Assembly (NCBI GenBank): GCA_964575095.1
Contig: CAZNPA010000007.1
Span: forward strand, 34,405-98,404
DNA length: 64,000 bases
From: CAZNPA01 sp964575095
GTDB lineage: Bacteria > Pseudomonadota > Alphaproteobacteria > Rickettsiales > SXRF01
Direction of reading: 5' to 3'
A model generated the notes under the pieces. It had not been told where the DNA came from and made no database searches. It saw nothing but the letters and a program-made list of their open reading frames with translations. Both the position numbers and the translations under genes were made by a program. Below, one piece after another: positions 18,050-26,852 of the stretch (its first letter is position 1; every line of letters begins with the position of its first letter).

Positions 18050-18818
18050 CTGCAACGCAGCCTACGCCGGAGCATGGACGCAGCCACCCGGCCACGGCCA
18101 GATCATTTATAGTAGTTCCGCTTACGCCACCGAAAGCTATTTCGATAATCGGGGACGCCGACAATCGCAACCGCTGTACCGTAAACTCGAATTCAATCCT
18201 TATATCGAATACGGCCTCTTCGATGGCGTCACCATCGGCGCTAGTTTGTCGTACCAATATGCCGACCAGGATGTATTGTTCGGACGATTCTGGCACCGGG
18301 GACCCGGCGACAGCGAATTTTTTATACGAAAACGCCTGTGGCAGCAGGATGGGTTCGTCGTCTCCACCGAGCCGATGGTTAAACTCCCCAGCCCCACCTC
18401 GCCTGCGGTTTATCCCCGGCTGGGCAGCAGCACGCCAGATGCCGGACTTGGATTCCTGTTCGGTTATGGTTTCGGCAGCGGAGATTTGCACCATTTCGCC
18501 GATATCGACATCGGCTACCGCTATCGCTTCGGCGCGCCGCAGGATCAGATACGGCTGGCAGGAACGCTGGGCTACAGCCTGACGCCGAACTGGATGGCGA
18601 TGCCGCAGGTATTTATCACCCGGCGCCGCGGCACCATGCAGATGCCCATGTTCACCCTGTCGCCGGCGGATGATTACGACCTTGTTAAATTGCAGCTTTC
18701 CGCCGTCTATAAATTCAATGAAAAAATTTCCCTACAATGCGGCATGTTCAGTCATGTCGCCGGGAAAAATACCGGCGGCGGCGGCGGTTTAACGGTTTCA
18801 CTATGGCAGAGTTTCTAA
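18003..18818 (+). CDS. Putative outer-membrane beta-barrel protein
   Basis: The 271-aa product has an N-terminal hydrophobic segment with a possible lipobox-like LISGC. It then shows repeated amphipathic beta strands rich in aromatic residues and glycine (FNPYIEYGLFDGVTIGASLS, LGFLFGYGFGSGDLHHFADI), ending with LTVSLWQSF, an aromatic C-terminus recognised by the Bam complex. I place it loosely with transporter-type or meta-pathway-like barrels of unknown ligand. It is translationally coupled (TAATG) to the glycosyltransferase downstream, so the pair may cooperate in making or exporting a polysaccharide (inference). Confidence 0.65.
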   Translation: MSRILLASVIWHLISGCNAAYAGAWTQPPGHGQIIYSSSAYATESYFDNRGRRQSQPLYRKLEFNPYIEYGLFDGVTIGASLSYQYADQDVLFGRFWHRGPGDSEFFIRKRLWQQDGFVVSTEPMVKLPSPTSPAVYPRLGSSTPDAGLGFLFGYGFGSGDLHHFADIDIGYRYRFGAPQDQIRLAGTLGYSLTPNWMAMPQVFITRRRGTMQMPMFTLSPADDYDLVKLQLSAVYKFNEKISLQCGMFSHVAGKNTGGGGGLTVSLWQSF

Positions 18819-20671
18819 TGCCGCACAGAAAACTAGGCGAATTACTATGCCAGCGAAAAATGCTGGATCAACCGAATCTGGATCGCATGCTGCGGTTACA
18901 GGAGCAAAGCGGCAGTCGCTTGGGTGACATTGCCATCAGCGAGGGGCTGGCGGATTACCGTTCTCTCTATGAGGCGGTGGCCGAGCAGCATGATCTTTCG
19001 TTCGTCAACCTATTGACGGATCCGCCCGATGCGTCGCTTCTGGTTGCCAGTCAGGCTGAAACCTACCTGCACCTGCGCGCATTGCCCTGGAGGCGGGAAG
19101 GCAACGTTATCACGGTGGCGGTCGCGGAAATTTCCGATCATGTGCTGGCCTGGGTGAGAAAAAATTTCAATGATCAAACACGGCTGGTCATCACCTCACC
19201 GTTCGACATCCGCCGCACGGTAGAAAAATTCTTCAGCGGCAGCCTGGAGCAAAAAAGCCGTAATGCGCTGTGGCAGCACCAGCCTGTTTCCTCGGCACGC
19301 TTCATGTTCTCGCAGCATCAGCAACAGATGTTTCTGGGAGCGATCACTCTTGCCATCGCTGCCATGGCGTGGATGCCGATATATGCCGCGCTGGTGTTCA
19401 TCATTCTTTGCCATGTCACCTATACGCTGACCATGCTGTTTAAATTGCTGGTATTCACCACCGGTATTGTCGTGTCACGCCGGCAGCGGCAGGAAATTCC
19501 CCTGCCCGACGACCGCACCCTGCCGCTTTATACCGTATTGATCCCGATGTACCGCGAGACAGCCAGCCTGCCCGGCATGTTGAGATCCATGCAGCAGATG
19601 GATTATCCGGCGTCGAAACTCGACATCAAGCTGGTGCTGGAGGCGGACGACAAGGAAACGCTGGCGGCAGCGCTGGCTCTAAGGCCCTGCTATCATTTCG
19701 ACATCATCCGCGTGCCGCCCAGCGAGCCGCGCACCAAGCCCAAAGCCTGCAACTATGCGCTCAAGTTCGCGCGTGGGGAATACGTCACCGTTTACGACGC
19801 CGACGATCGGCCGGAACCGCAGCAGCTTAAAAAGGCGGTGGCGGCGTTCCGCAGCCTGCCTCAGGATATCGTCTGCCTGCAGGCGCGCCTTAATTATTAC
19901 AACGCCAACGACAATTTGCTGACGCGTTTCTTCTCGCTCGAATACACCATCCTCTTCCACTTCATGCTTTACGCGCTGGAGCGGCTGGATATCCCCATCC
20001 CGCTGGGCGGCACCAGCAACCATATCGCGTTGGCGCGTTTGAAAGAACTGGGCGAGTGGGATCCCTACAACGTCACCGAGGACGCCGATCTGGGCGTACG
20101 GCTTTCGGCGTTCGGGCTGCGCACGCGCATGATCGATTCCTATACGATGGAAGAGGCCCCCAACCGCAGCATGCCGTGGATCAGGCAGCGCTCGCGCTGG
20201 ATTAAAGGCTATATGCAAACCTGGTTGGTGCATATGCGCCGCCCGCAGCAGTTGTGGCGCACGCTGGGTCCCAAGGGATTTATCGGCTTTCAGTTCTTCG
20301 TCGGACTGGCGTGCTTTACGTTCCTGACGTCGCCGGTGGTGTGGGCGCTGTCATTGCTGTGGCTGGGGAAACTCGCAGCCATCCATCAGGTGGAATTTCC
20401 GGCCTGGCTGGCCTGGATTACGGCCGCAAACCTCGCATTCAACATTCTGACCCACTGGTATTTATCTCTGTATAGCGCCCTGCTGTACCGAAAAAACAGG
20501 TGGCCGCTGCTGCAGGCAGGGCTTTTGTACCCGCTTTATCTGGTCCTGCATTCGATCGCAAGCTATAAGGCGCTATGGCAATTGGTGGCAAACCCGCATT
20601 TCTGGGAAAAAACCACGCATGGGCTCGCCAGATGCACGGATTCGGTGGCGGTGGAAGGAAAATTAGGTTGA
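18818..20671 (+). CDS. Membrane glycosyltransferase (GT2) with N-terminal GspE/MshEN-like domain
   Basis: ATG 18818 overlaps the stop of the previous gene; ATG 18803 is an alternative. Residues about 1-125 resemble the N-terminal domain of GspE/PilB-type ATPases (LGELLCQRKMLDQPNLDRML, GSRLGDIAISEG), in other proteins a cyclic-di-GMP-binding MshEN module. Two transmembrane helices follow, then a processive-type GT2 domain: YTVLIPMYRETASLPGML, VTVYDADDRPEP (DxD), TEDADLGVRLS, and the RQRSRWIKGYMQTW acceptor motif. Several C-terminal helices complete it. The layout resembles cellulose- or curdlan-type synthases with a sensory domain, so it probably makes an exopolysaccharide under c-di-GMP control (inference). 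617 aa. Confidence 0.82.
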   Translation: MPHRKLGELLCQRKMLDQPNLDRMLRLQEQSGSRLGDIAISEGLADYRSLYEAVAEQHDLSFVNLLTDPPDASLLVASQAETYLHLRALPWRREGNVITVAVAEISDHVLAWVRKNFNDQTRLVITSPFDIRRTVEKFFSGSLEQKSRNALWQHQPVSSARFMFSQHQQQMFLGAITLAIAAMAWMPIYAALVFIILCHVTYTLTMLFKLLVFTTGIVVSRRQRQEIPLPDDRTLPLYTVLIPMYRETASLPGMLRSMQQMDYPASKLDIKLVLEADDKETLAAALALRPCYHFDIIRVPPSEPRTKPKACNYALKFARGEYVTVYDADDRPEPQQLKKAVAAFRSLPQDIVCLQARLNYYNANDNLLTRFFSLEYTILFHFMLYALERLDIPIPLGGTSNHIALARLKELGEWDPYNVTEDADLGVRLSAFGLRTRMIDSYTMEEAPNRSMPWIRQRSRWIKGYMQTWLVHMRRPQQLWRTLGPKGFIGFQFFVGLACFTFLTSPVVWALSLLWLGKLAAIHQVEFPAWLAWITAANLAFNILTHWYLSLYSALLYRKNRWPLLQAGLLYPLYLVLHSIASYKALWQLVANPHFWEKTTHGLARCTDSVAVEGKLG

Positions 20672-20696
20672 CGGGCGGTCGGCAATCGGCTAGAAA
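20668..20696 (+). promoter_or_regulatory. Putative promoter for the bL36 gene
   Basis: TTGACG (20668-20673) and TAGAAA (20691-20696), separated by 17 bp, sit about 30 bp before the bL36 start. The -35 overlaps the stop codon of the glycosyltransferase. Confidence 0.55.
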
Positions 20697-20726
20697 AGCG
20701 CCTCATTTCGAGCGAAAGCAAGGGTT

Positions 20727-20852
20727 ATGAAAGTACTGAGTTCTTTAAAATCGGCCAAAAAACGCGATAAAAACTGCCGCGTCGTGCGCAGAAAAGGCCG
20801 CGTTTACGTCATAAATAAAAAGAACCCCCGCTTCAAAGCGCGTCAAGGCTAG
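20727..20852 (+). CDS. rpmJ: 50S ribosomal protein bL36
   Basis: A 41-codon frame translating to MKVLSSLKSAKKRDKNCRVV and ending GRVYVINKKNPRFKARQG. This is the bL36 type without the zinc-ribbon cysteine set (a single Cys is present), the form normally found as the only copy in alphaproteobacteria. AGGG precedes the start, and a sigma70-like promoter lies upstream. Confidence 0.95.
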   Translation: MKVLSSLKSAKKRDKNCRVVRRKGRVYVINKKNPRFKARQG

Positions 20853-20885
20853 ACGCCCTTTTGCCGGTAGCGGCGGATAAAAGCC

Positions 20886-20913
20886 TTGTCATTTCACGAT
20901 AATTTGCTACGTT
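20886..20913 (+). promoter_or_regulatory. Putative promoter for tRNA-Arg
   Basis: TTGTCA (20886-20891) and TACGTT (20908-20913), 16 bp apart, lie 34 bp before the mature tRNA 5' end. The -35 is good and the -10 weak. Confidence 0.35.
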
Positions 20914-20947
20914 GCCGCCTCCGTCGCAATGGGAGAAATCCCAAAAA

Positions 20948-21024
20948 GCACCCGTAGCTCAGCTGGATAGAGCATCAGACTACGAATCTGGAGGTCGGGC
21001 GTTCGAATCGCTCCGGGTGCGCCA
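20948..21024 (+). tRNA. tRNA-Arg (anticodon ACG)
   Basis: The cloverleaf is complete. The acceptor GCACCCG pairs with CGGGTGC; the D arm is GCTC-loop-GAGC; the anticodon arm is TCAGA with loop CTACGAA and TCTGG; the T arm is GGGCG-TTCGAAT-CGCTC. The discriminator G and CCA tail are encoded. Anticodon ACG would be deaminated to ICG and read CGU, CGC and CGA. The cbs start lies 22 bp downstream. Confidence 0.97.
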
Positions 21025-21046
21025 TTCTTAAGCGTGTGTGTTCCGC

Positions 21047-22420
21047 ATGACCGTCGCCGCGAAAAACGTCCTGGAATTGATCGGCAACACGCCGATGGTG
21101 AAGGTGACGCACATCGACACCGGCCCGTGCGAACTGTTCTTAAAACTTGAAAGCCATAATCCCGGTGGCTCGATTAAAGATCGCATCGCGCTTTCCATGA
21201 TCGAAGCGGCGGAGAAAGACGGTAGCCTGAAACCCGGCGGCCTGCTGGTCGAGGCGACCGCCGGCAATACCGGTTTGGGGCTGGCGCTGGTGGCAAGCCA
21301 GAAGGGCTATAAGCTCACGCTTGTCATCCCTGACAAGATGAGCCAGGAAAAAATCTTTCATTTGAAAGCGATGGGCGCCGAGGTGTTGATGACGCGCTCC
21401 GACGTCGGCATCGGCCACCCCGAATATTATCAGGACATGGCCAGACGCATCGCCAAGGAAAAAGGCGGCATATACGTCAACCAGTTCGAGAATCCCCATA
21501 ACCCGATCGCGCACGAGCGCACCACGGGCCCGGAGATATGGGAGCAGATGGAACATAAAGTCGACGCTGTCGTCTGCGGCGTCGGTTCCGGCGGCACGCT
21601 GACCGGTCTGGGTCGTTTCTTTGCCAAAGTCGCACCCAAAGCCGAAATGGTGCTGGCCGATCCCAAAGGTTCGGTGCTGGCGCCTTTCATCAACACCGGC
21701 GAGATGATCGAGGCCGGAAGCTGGCTGGTCGAAGGCATCGGCGAGGATTTTATACCCAAGAATTGCGAGCTTGATTTCGTCAAGCATGCCTATACCGTCA
21801 CCGACGCCGAGAGCATCGCCTGCGCGCGCGAGCTGCTCAAGAAAGAAGCGATTATCTGCGGATCATCGTCGGGTACTCTGCTGATGGCGGCGCTCAGGTT
21901 CTGCCGCGAACAGAAAACCAAAAAACGCGTCGTCTCGTTCGTCTGCGATTCTGGCAACAAATACCTCTCGAAGATTTACAACGAATTCTGGTTGGAAGAC
22001 CACGGCATGATCACGCGCGAAGAAACGCACGATCTGCGCGACCTCATCACGCGGCCGCATACCAAGAAGAACGCCATCACCGTGCCGCCCACCGATAGCC
22101 TCGCCGGCGCTTACCGCAAGATGAAGATGTACGACGTATCGCAACTGCCGGTGATCGAGGAAGGCAAGCTGATTGGTCTCTTGAGCGAAACCGACATCTT
22201 GCTCGCGGTGATGAGCAACCCCAAAGGCTTCACTATCCCCGTCGCCGACGCCATGACGAAAAAACTGGTGACCATCGGCCCTAAAGACGGCATCGAGAGC
22301 CTGCCGCCGATTTTCGAGCAGGGCATGATCGCCATCGTGATGGACAAAGGTGAATTCCTCGGGCTAATTACACCCATCGACCTCTTGCAATATCTACGCA
22401 AACGGATGGGACACGCATGA
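21047..22420 (+). CDS. Cystathionine beta-synthase with C-terminal CBS-domain pair
   Basis: Condenses serine (or O-acetylserine) with homocysteine to cystathionine, PLP-dependent, in reverse transsulfuration. From ATG 21047 the product is 457 aa; GTG 21038 is an alternative start. The catalytic domain has the PLP lysine in NPGGSIKDR, the substrate loop EATAGNTGLG and the phosphate-binding GVGSGGTLTGLG. Residues about 340-455 form two CBS motifs (DVSQLPVIEEGKLIGLLSET, IAIVMDKGEFLGLITPIDLL), a regulatory module. The stop overlaps the next gene by 4 bases; together they convert homocysteine to cysteine. Confidence 0.93.
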   Translation: MTVAAKNVLELIGNTPMVKVTHIDTGPCELFLKLESHNPGGSIKDRIALSMIEAAEKDGSLKPGGLLVEATAGNTGLGLALVASQKGYKLTLVIPDKMSQEKIFHLKAMGAEVLMTRSDVGIGHPEYYQDMARRIAKEKGGIYVNQFENPHNPIAHERTTGPEIWEQMEHKVDAVVCGVGSGGTLTGLGRFFAKVAPKAEMVLADPKGSVLAPFINTGEMIEAGSWLVEGIGEDFIPKNCELDFVKHAYTVTDAESIACARELLKKEAIICGSSSGTLLMAALRFCREQKTKKRVVSFVCDSGNKYLSKIYNEFWLEDHGMITREETHDLRDLITRPHTKKNAITVPPTDSLAGAYRKMKMYDVSQLPVIEEGKLIGLLSETDILLAVMSNPKGFTIPVADAMTKKLVTIGPKDGIESLPPIFEQGMIAIVMDKGEFLGLITPIDLLQYLRKRMGHA

Positions 22421-23577
22421 CACGCAAAAAAGACCTCGGCTTCGACACCCGCGCCATCCACGCCGGACAAAGCGCCGATCCCGCCACCGGCGCCGTTATC
22501 ACCCCCATTTACGCCACCTCGACCTACGCGCAGGAATCCCCCGGCGTGCATAAGGGTTTCGATTATGCGAGGAGCCACAACCCGACCCGCTTCGCCTACG
22601 AGCGCGCCGTCGCCGATTTAGAGGGCGGCAGCGCCGGATTTGCCTTCGCTTCCGGCATGGCCGCAGCGGCAACGGTGCTGGAATTATTGCCGTCCGGCTC
22701 GCACGTCGTCGCCATGAACGACCTTTACGGCGGCACCTACCGCCTGTTCGAGCGCGTGCGCAAACAATCCGCCGGGCTGGAATTCTCGTTCGTCGACCTG
22801 ACCAAGCCGGAAAAACTGAAATCGGCGATCAAGAAAAATACGCGTATGGTCTGGGCGGAGACGCCAACCAATCCGCTGCTGAAGCTGGTTGATCTGGAAG
22901 CCGTGGCCGCCATCGCGCGCAAACATAAATTGATTACAGTGGCGGACAATACCTTTGCTACGCCGTGGAACCAGCGGCCGCTGGAGCTTGGCTTCGACGT
23001 GGTGATGCATTCGGCGACGAAATACCTAAACGGCCATTCAGATATGGTCGGCGGCATCGCCGTCGCCGGAAACGACAAAGAAATCCGCGAGCGCCTCGGT
23101 TTCCTGCAAAACTCCGTCGGCGGCATCGCCGGCCCGTTTGATAGCTTCCTTGCTCACCGCGGCGTAAAGACGCTGGGCCTGCGCATGGAGCGGCACTGCA
23201 CGAGCGCACTTGCCATCGCCCAGTGGCTCGAACGCCATCCCAAAATCGAGCGCGTGATTTATCCGGGGCTTAAAAGCCACCCGCAGCACGCGCTGGCCAA
23301 AAAACAGATGCGCGCCGGCGGCGGCATGATTTCGGCCGTCGTCAAAGGTGGCGTCAAGGCGGCAACCGGCATGCTGTCGCGCTGCAAAATCTTCACGCTG
23401 GCGGAAAGCCTGGGCGGCATCGAGAGTTTAATTGAGCATCCCGCCATCATGACGCATGCTTCCATCCCCGCCGACGTGCGTAAAAAAGTCGGCATCGAGG
23501 ACGGCTTGATCCGCCTTTCGGTGGGCATCGAAAATGTCGATGATCTGATCGGCGATCTAGAAAACGCCCTGCGCTAA
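22417..23577 (+). CDS. Cystathionine gamma-lyase (or gamma-synthase), PLP-dependent
   Basis: The 386-aa product belongs to the Cys/Met metabolism PLP family. It has GFDYARSHNPTRFAYERAVA (substrate region), the PLP-binding lysine in MHSATKYLNGHSD, and the C-terminal ESLGGIESLIEHPAIMTHAS. Gamma-lyase, gamma-synthase and related enzymes are hard to separate by motif alone. Coupling to cystathionine beta-synthase (ATGA overlap) favours the lyase, which splits cystathionine to cysteine and 2-oxobutanoate. It meets cysE tail-to-tail with no spacer. Confidence 0.88.
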   Translation: MTRKKDLGFDTRAIHAGQSADPATGAVITPIYATSTYAQESPGVHKGFDYARSHNPTRFAYERAVADLEGGSAGFAFASGMAAAATVLELLPSGSHVVAMNDLYGGTYRLFERVRKQSAGLEFSFVDLTKPEKLKSAIKKNTRMVWAETPTNPLLKLVDLEAVAAIARKHKLITVADNTFATPWNQRPLELGFDVVMHSATKYLNGHSDMVGGIAVAGNDKEIRERLGFLQNSVGGIAGPFDSFLAHRGVKTLGLRMERHCTSALAIAQWLERHPKIERVIYPGLKSHPQHALAKKQMRAGGGMISAVVKGGVKAATGMLSRCKIFTLAESLGGIESLIEHPAIMTHASIPADVRKKVGIEDGLIRLSVGIENVDDLIGDLENALR

Positions 23578-24261
23578 TCAGCGAAACACCAAATCAAACG
23601 TCGCGGGATTGTAGCCGATCACCGTCGCCTTATCGGGTATGTTTTTTCTAATGACCAGCTCGGGGCCGATGCGCGCGCCCTTCCCGACGGTCACATTGCC
23701 GATAATTTTAGCACCGGCGCCAATCAGGACGTCATCGCCGATGGTCGAGGCGCCCAATAATTCAGCGCCGGTATTGACGACAACGCGGTCGCCGAGCTTG
23801 GGATGGCGGCGCTGGCCTTTGGGGAGCGGCTTCCCGTCGCTGCCCAGCGTCACGCGGTGGTAGAACATCACGTCGTCGCCGATGATGGCCGCCTCGCCGA
23901 TGACGATGCCGGTGCCGTGGTCGATGAAAAAGTTTTTGCCGATGACGGCGCCGGGATGTATCTCGACGCCGGCGGTGATGCGCCGCGCCGCCTGCCCAAT
24001 CTGGCGCGCCTCGACGCGTTTTCCTTTCTTATACAGCGCATGCGCCTTGCGGTGCAGCGCGATGGCGTGCAGCCCCTGGTAGAGCAGCAATTCCTTTTCC
24101 ACCTCGCGCCGCGGCCGGTTCCATAACGCGAAATCGTGCTCGATGGCGCGGTCTATCCACTGCGGCTCGGCTTTCAAGAAATCGTTGACGGCGGCACGCA
24201 GCGTCTTCTCATCGACGGTGGGCAGCAGGTTGAAATCTTTGGGTACGGACGGCATGGTCAT
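23578..24261 (-). CDS. cysE: Serine O-acetyltransferase
   Basis: Makes O-acetylserine for cysteine synthesis. The frame is open upstream, but ATG 24261 overlaps the terC stop as ATGA and has AGGAA upstream, giving 227 aa; ATG 24255 is also possible. A helical N-terminal domain (RAAVNDFLKAEPQWIDRAIE) precedes a left-handed beta helix of hexapeptide repeats with the signature GVEIHPGAVIGKNFFIDHGT and the catalytic His region. The C-terminal GYNPATFDLVFR is short. Sitting opposite the transsulfuration pair, the locus covers both routes to cysteine. Confidence 0.92.
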   Translation of the reverse strand: MTMPSVPKDFNLLPTVDEKTLRAAVNDFLKAEPQWIDRAIEHDFALWNRPRREVEKELLLYQGLHAIALHRKAHALYKKGKRVEARQIGQAARRITAGVEIHPGAVIGKNFFIDHGTGIVIGEAAIIGDDVMFYHRVTLGSDGKPLPKGQRRHPKLGDRVVVNTGAELLGASTIGDDVLIGAGAKIIGNVTVGKGARIGPELVIRKNIPDKATVIGYNPATFDLVFR

Positions 24262-24974
24262 TTCCTGCGTTTGGCCAGTTTTTTTCTCTTCTTGCTGGCC
24301 AGCGTGTTGAGGAACTCGACGAACATCGAGAAGCCGAAAGCGAAATAGACGTAAGGTTTCGGCACTTCGACGTGCATGCCCTCGGCCACCAGCACCGTGC
24401 CGATCATGAGAATAAAGGACAGCGCCAGCATCTTGAACGTCGGGTAGTCGCTCAGGAATTTCGAGATGTGGCCCGAAATCGCAATCATCACGATCATGGA
24501 GACGACGACCGCCGCCACCATCACCCATAAATGGCTGGCGACGCCGACGGCGGTGATCACCGAGTCGAACGAGAACACGAAATCGATAACGACGATCTGG
24601 AAAATAGCGCCGCTCAAGGTGGCTTTCCCGACCATGGCGCGTTTTTCCTCGATGCCGCCGATGTCGGCGTGCATCTCGAACGTGGCCTTGGCGATTAGGA
24701 ACAGCCCGCCGCCTAACAACAACAGGTCGCGGACGGAAACCTCATGCCCCTGCACCGAGAAAAGCGGCTCGGTAAGCTGCATGATCCACGATAGGCTGGC
24801 GAGCATCACCACCCGGATGCCGAGCGCCAGCGTAAGCCCGGTAATGCGCGCGCGGTTCCTATGCTTCTCCGGTAAATTATCCGCCACCAAGGCGATGAAG
24901 ATGAGGTTGTCTATGCCCAGCACGATTTCGAGCAGGCTGAGCATGACGAAGCTCATCAGCAGTTCGGTACCCAT
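24258..24974 (-). CDS. TerC-family integral membrane protein
   Basis: 238 aa with seven or so hydrophobic helices and the two hallmark motifs EIVLGIDNLIFIALVADNLP near the N-terminus and VIDFVFSFDSVITAVG in the middle, each with an intramembrane Asp. Members such as Alx and YkoY are linked to manganese export or metallation of secreted proteins. Tellurite resistance is only one historical association, and no other ter gene is near. It overlaps cysE by 4 bases and is preceded 3 bases away by rarA, so the three form an operon. Confidence 0.88.
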   Translation of the reverse strand: MGTELLMSFVMLSLLEIVLGIDNLIFIALVADNLPEKHRNRARITGLTLALGIRVVMLASLSWIMQLTEPLFSVQGHEVSVRDLLLLGGGLFLIAKATFEMHADIGGIEEKRAMVGKATLSGAIFQIVVIDFVFSFDSVITAVGVASHLWVMVAAVVVSMIVMIAISGHISKFLSDYPTFKMLALSFILMIGTVLVAEGMHVEVPKPYVYFAFGFSMFVEFLNTLASKKRKKLAKRRK

Positions 24975-24977
24975 GAA

Positions 24978-26285
24978 TTACTCCTTTTGCTTCTTCTCGC
25001 GCAATTTTTGCCAATATTCAAGCCGTTTGACAATCTCGCGCTCGAAGCCGCGCTCGGCGGGCTGGTAATAATGGCGGCGCTTCATATCGTCGGGAAAATA
25101 ATTCTGGCCGGAGAAGGCGTCCTCGGCGTTGTGGTCGTAATCGTAATCCTTGCCGTAGCCGATGTCCTGCATCAGCTTGGTTGGCGCGTTCAATATATGC
25201 ATCGGCGGCATCAGCGAGCCGTGCGCCTTGGCATCGCGCATCGCTTCGCCCTGCGCCACATACGCCGCATTGGATTTGGGCGCGGTGGCGAGGTAGAGCA
25301 CGCATTGCACCAGCGCCAGCTCGCCTTCCGGTGAGCCTAAGAAATCATAAGCTTCTTTGGCAGCCAGCGCCTGCACCAGCGCCTGCGGATCGGCGAGAGC
25401 GATATCCTCCGACGCGAACCGCACCAGCCGCCGCGCAATGTAAAGCGGGTCTTCTCCCCCTTCCAGCATGCGGGAGAGCCAATACAGCGCCGCATCGACA
25501 TCCGACCCGCGCAGCGATTTATGCAATGCGGAAATCAAATTGTAATGCGCTTCCTGGCGCTTGTCGTAAAGCGGCGCCCGTTTTTGCAAATAGTGCGTGA
25601 GCGCAGCTGAATCGAAGGGCTTCTTAGCGTTATACCCAAACAGTATCTCACAGAAATTGAGCAATGCGCGGCCGTCGCCGTCGGCCATACCGATTAATGT
25701 TTCGCGCGCATCATGGTCAAGCGGTAACGCCCTGCCCATATGCTTCTCCGCCCGCGCCAGCAATTGCTTCATGCCCTCGGCGTCGAGGCGTTTTAAGATC
25801 ACCACCTGCATGCGCGACAGCAACGCGCCGTTCATCTCGAAAGAGGGATTCTCCGTCGTGGCGCCGATTAAAATAATCGTGCCGTCCTCGACTACCGGCA
25901 GGAACGCATCTTGCTGGGCGCGGTTGAAGCGGTGGATTTCGTCAACGAAGACCAGCGTGCGCACGCCGTCCTGAAGCCGCGCGCGGGCGCGGGCGAATAT
26001 TTCCTTGAGCTCGGCAACGCCGGACGCCACCGCCGACACCGTCTCGAATTCGTAGCGGCTGGCCTGGGCGATCAGCCGCGCCAGCGTCGTCTTGCCGCTG
26101 CCGGGCGGGCCCCACAGCACCAGCGACACCGGCGGCGCTCCTTCCAGTATGGATTTCAGCATGTGATGCTCGGTGAGCAAATGCTCCTGGCCGATCATTT
26201 CCGCCATCTTTTTCGGGCGCAGCTGATCTGCCAGCGGCGCGGTGCTGGAACGGGGCTGTTCAAAAAGTGTTTTCATAACGGCCAT
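24978..26285 (-). CDS. rarA: Replication-associated recombination protein A (RarA/MgsA)
   Basis: AAA+ ATPase that acts at stalled replication forks, related to clamp loaders. The 435-aa product starts LADQLRPKKMAEMIGQEHLL. It has Walker A GPPGSGKTTLARL, Walker B LVFVDEIHRFNRAQQD, sensor 1 GATTENPSFEMN and the C-terminal tetramerisation region. The initiator may be ATG 26285 or ATG 26276; neither has a strong Shine-Dalgarno. Confidence 0.94.
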   Translation of the reverse strand: MAVMKTLFEQPRSSTAPLADQLRPKKMAEMIGQEHLLTEHHMLKSILEGAPPVSLVLWGPPGSGKTTLARLIAQASRYEFETVSAVASGVAELKEIFARARARLQDGVRTLVFVDEIHRFNRAQQDAFLPVVEDGTIILIGATTENPSFEMNGALLSRMQVVILKRLDAEGMKQLLARAEKHMGRALPLDHDARETLIGMADGDGRALLNFCEILFGYNAKKPFDSAALTHYLQKRAPLYDKRQEAHYNLISALHKSLRGSDVDAALYWLSRMLEGGEDPLYIARRLVRFASEDIALADPQALVQALAAKEAYDFLGSPEGELALVQCVLYLATAPKSNAAYVAQGEAMRDAKAHGSLMPPMHILNAPTKLMQDIGYGKDYDYDHNAEDAFSGQNYFPDDMKRRHYYQPAERGFEREIVKRLEYWQKLREKKQKE

Positions 26286-26330
26286 TTTGGGATATTAGAC
26301 ATCCTTATACATAGTGCATCAAGGAGATAT

Positions 26331-26852
26331 ATGAATAGGGAACGCCTGATAACGCTTTCGCTAATTATCCTCGCCGCGGCGGTTTCAAGAATCCTGCCGC
26401 ATCCTGTTAACGTAACGCCGATTGCGGCGCTGGCGCTTTTTGCCGGCGCCCAGTTCGAGCGCAGATGGCTGGCATTCGCCGTGCCGATGCTGGCGATGTT
26501 TTTAAGCGATGCCGTCATCGGATTTTACTCGCAAATGTGGGTAACCTATGTTGCCTTTGCCGTTATCGTCTGCCTGGGGTTCGCCTTGCGCGGGCGGATT
26601 TCGCCGCTGCCGGTCGTCGGCACGGTGCTGGCCGGTTCGGTGCTGTTTTTCCTGATCAGCAACTGCGCACTCGTGATGCACGGCGAGCTTTATCCCGCGA
26701 ATTTTGAAGGCATGATGGCAAGCTACACCGCCGCCCTGCCCTTCTTCCGCAACACGTTGCTCGGCGATATGTTCTATGCGGCGCTGCTGTTCGGCGGGTT
26801 CGCGCTGGCCGAGCGCAAATACAGCTGGCTGCGGCTGCCGCAGGCTGCTTAA
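26331..26852 (+). CDS. DUF6580-type small membrane protein
   Basis: The frame extends upstream antisense to rarA, but ATG 26331 has a strong AAGGAG Shine-Dalgarno, giving 173 aa. The protein has about five transmembrane helices with the pattern VSRILPHPVNVTPIAALALF, then FLSDAVIGFY and FFLISNCALVM. It matches the DUF6580 family, whose small hydrophobic members resemble ECF transporter S components. The substrate is unknown. Confidence 0.72.
   Translation: MNRERLITLSLIILAAAVSRILPHPVNVTPIAALALFAGAQFERRWLAFAVPMLAMFLSDAVIGFYSQMWVTYVAFAVIVCLGFALRGRISPLPVVGTVLAGSVLFFLISNCALVMHGELYPANFEGMMASYTAALPFFRNTLLGDMFYAALLFGGFALAERKYSWLRLPQAA

Noticed and set aside
24258..24974. Tellurite resistance locus
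   Set aside because: TerC-family alone; none of terA, terB, terD, terE or terZ is near, so the resistance label is not supported.
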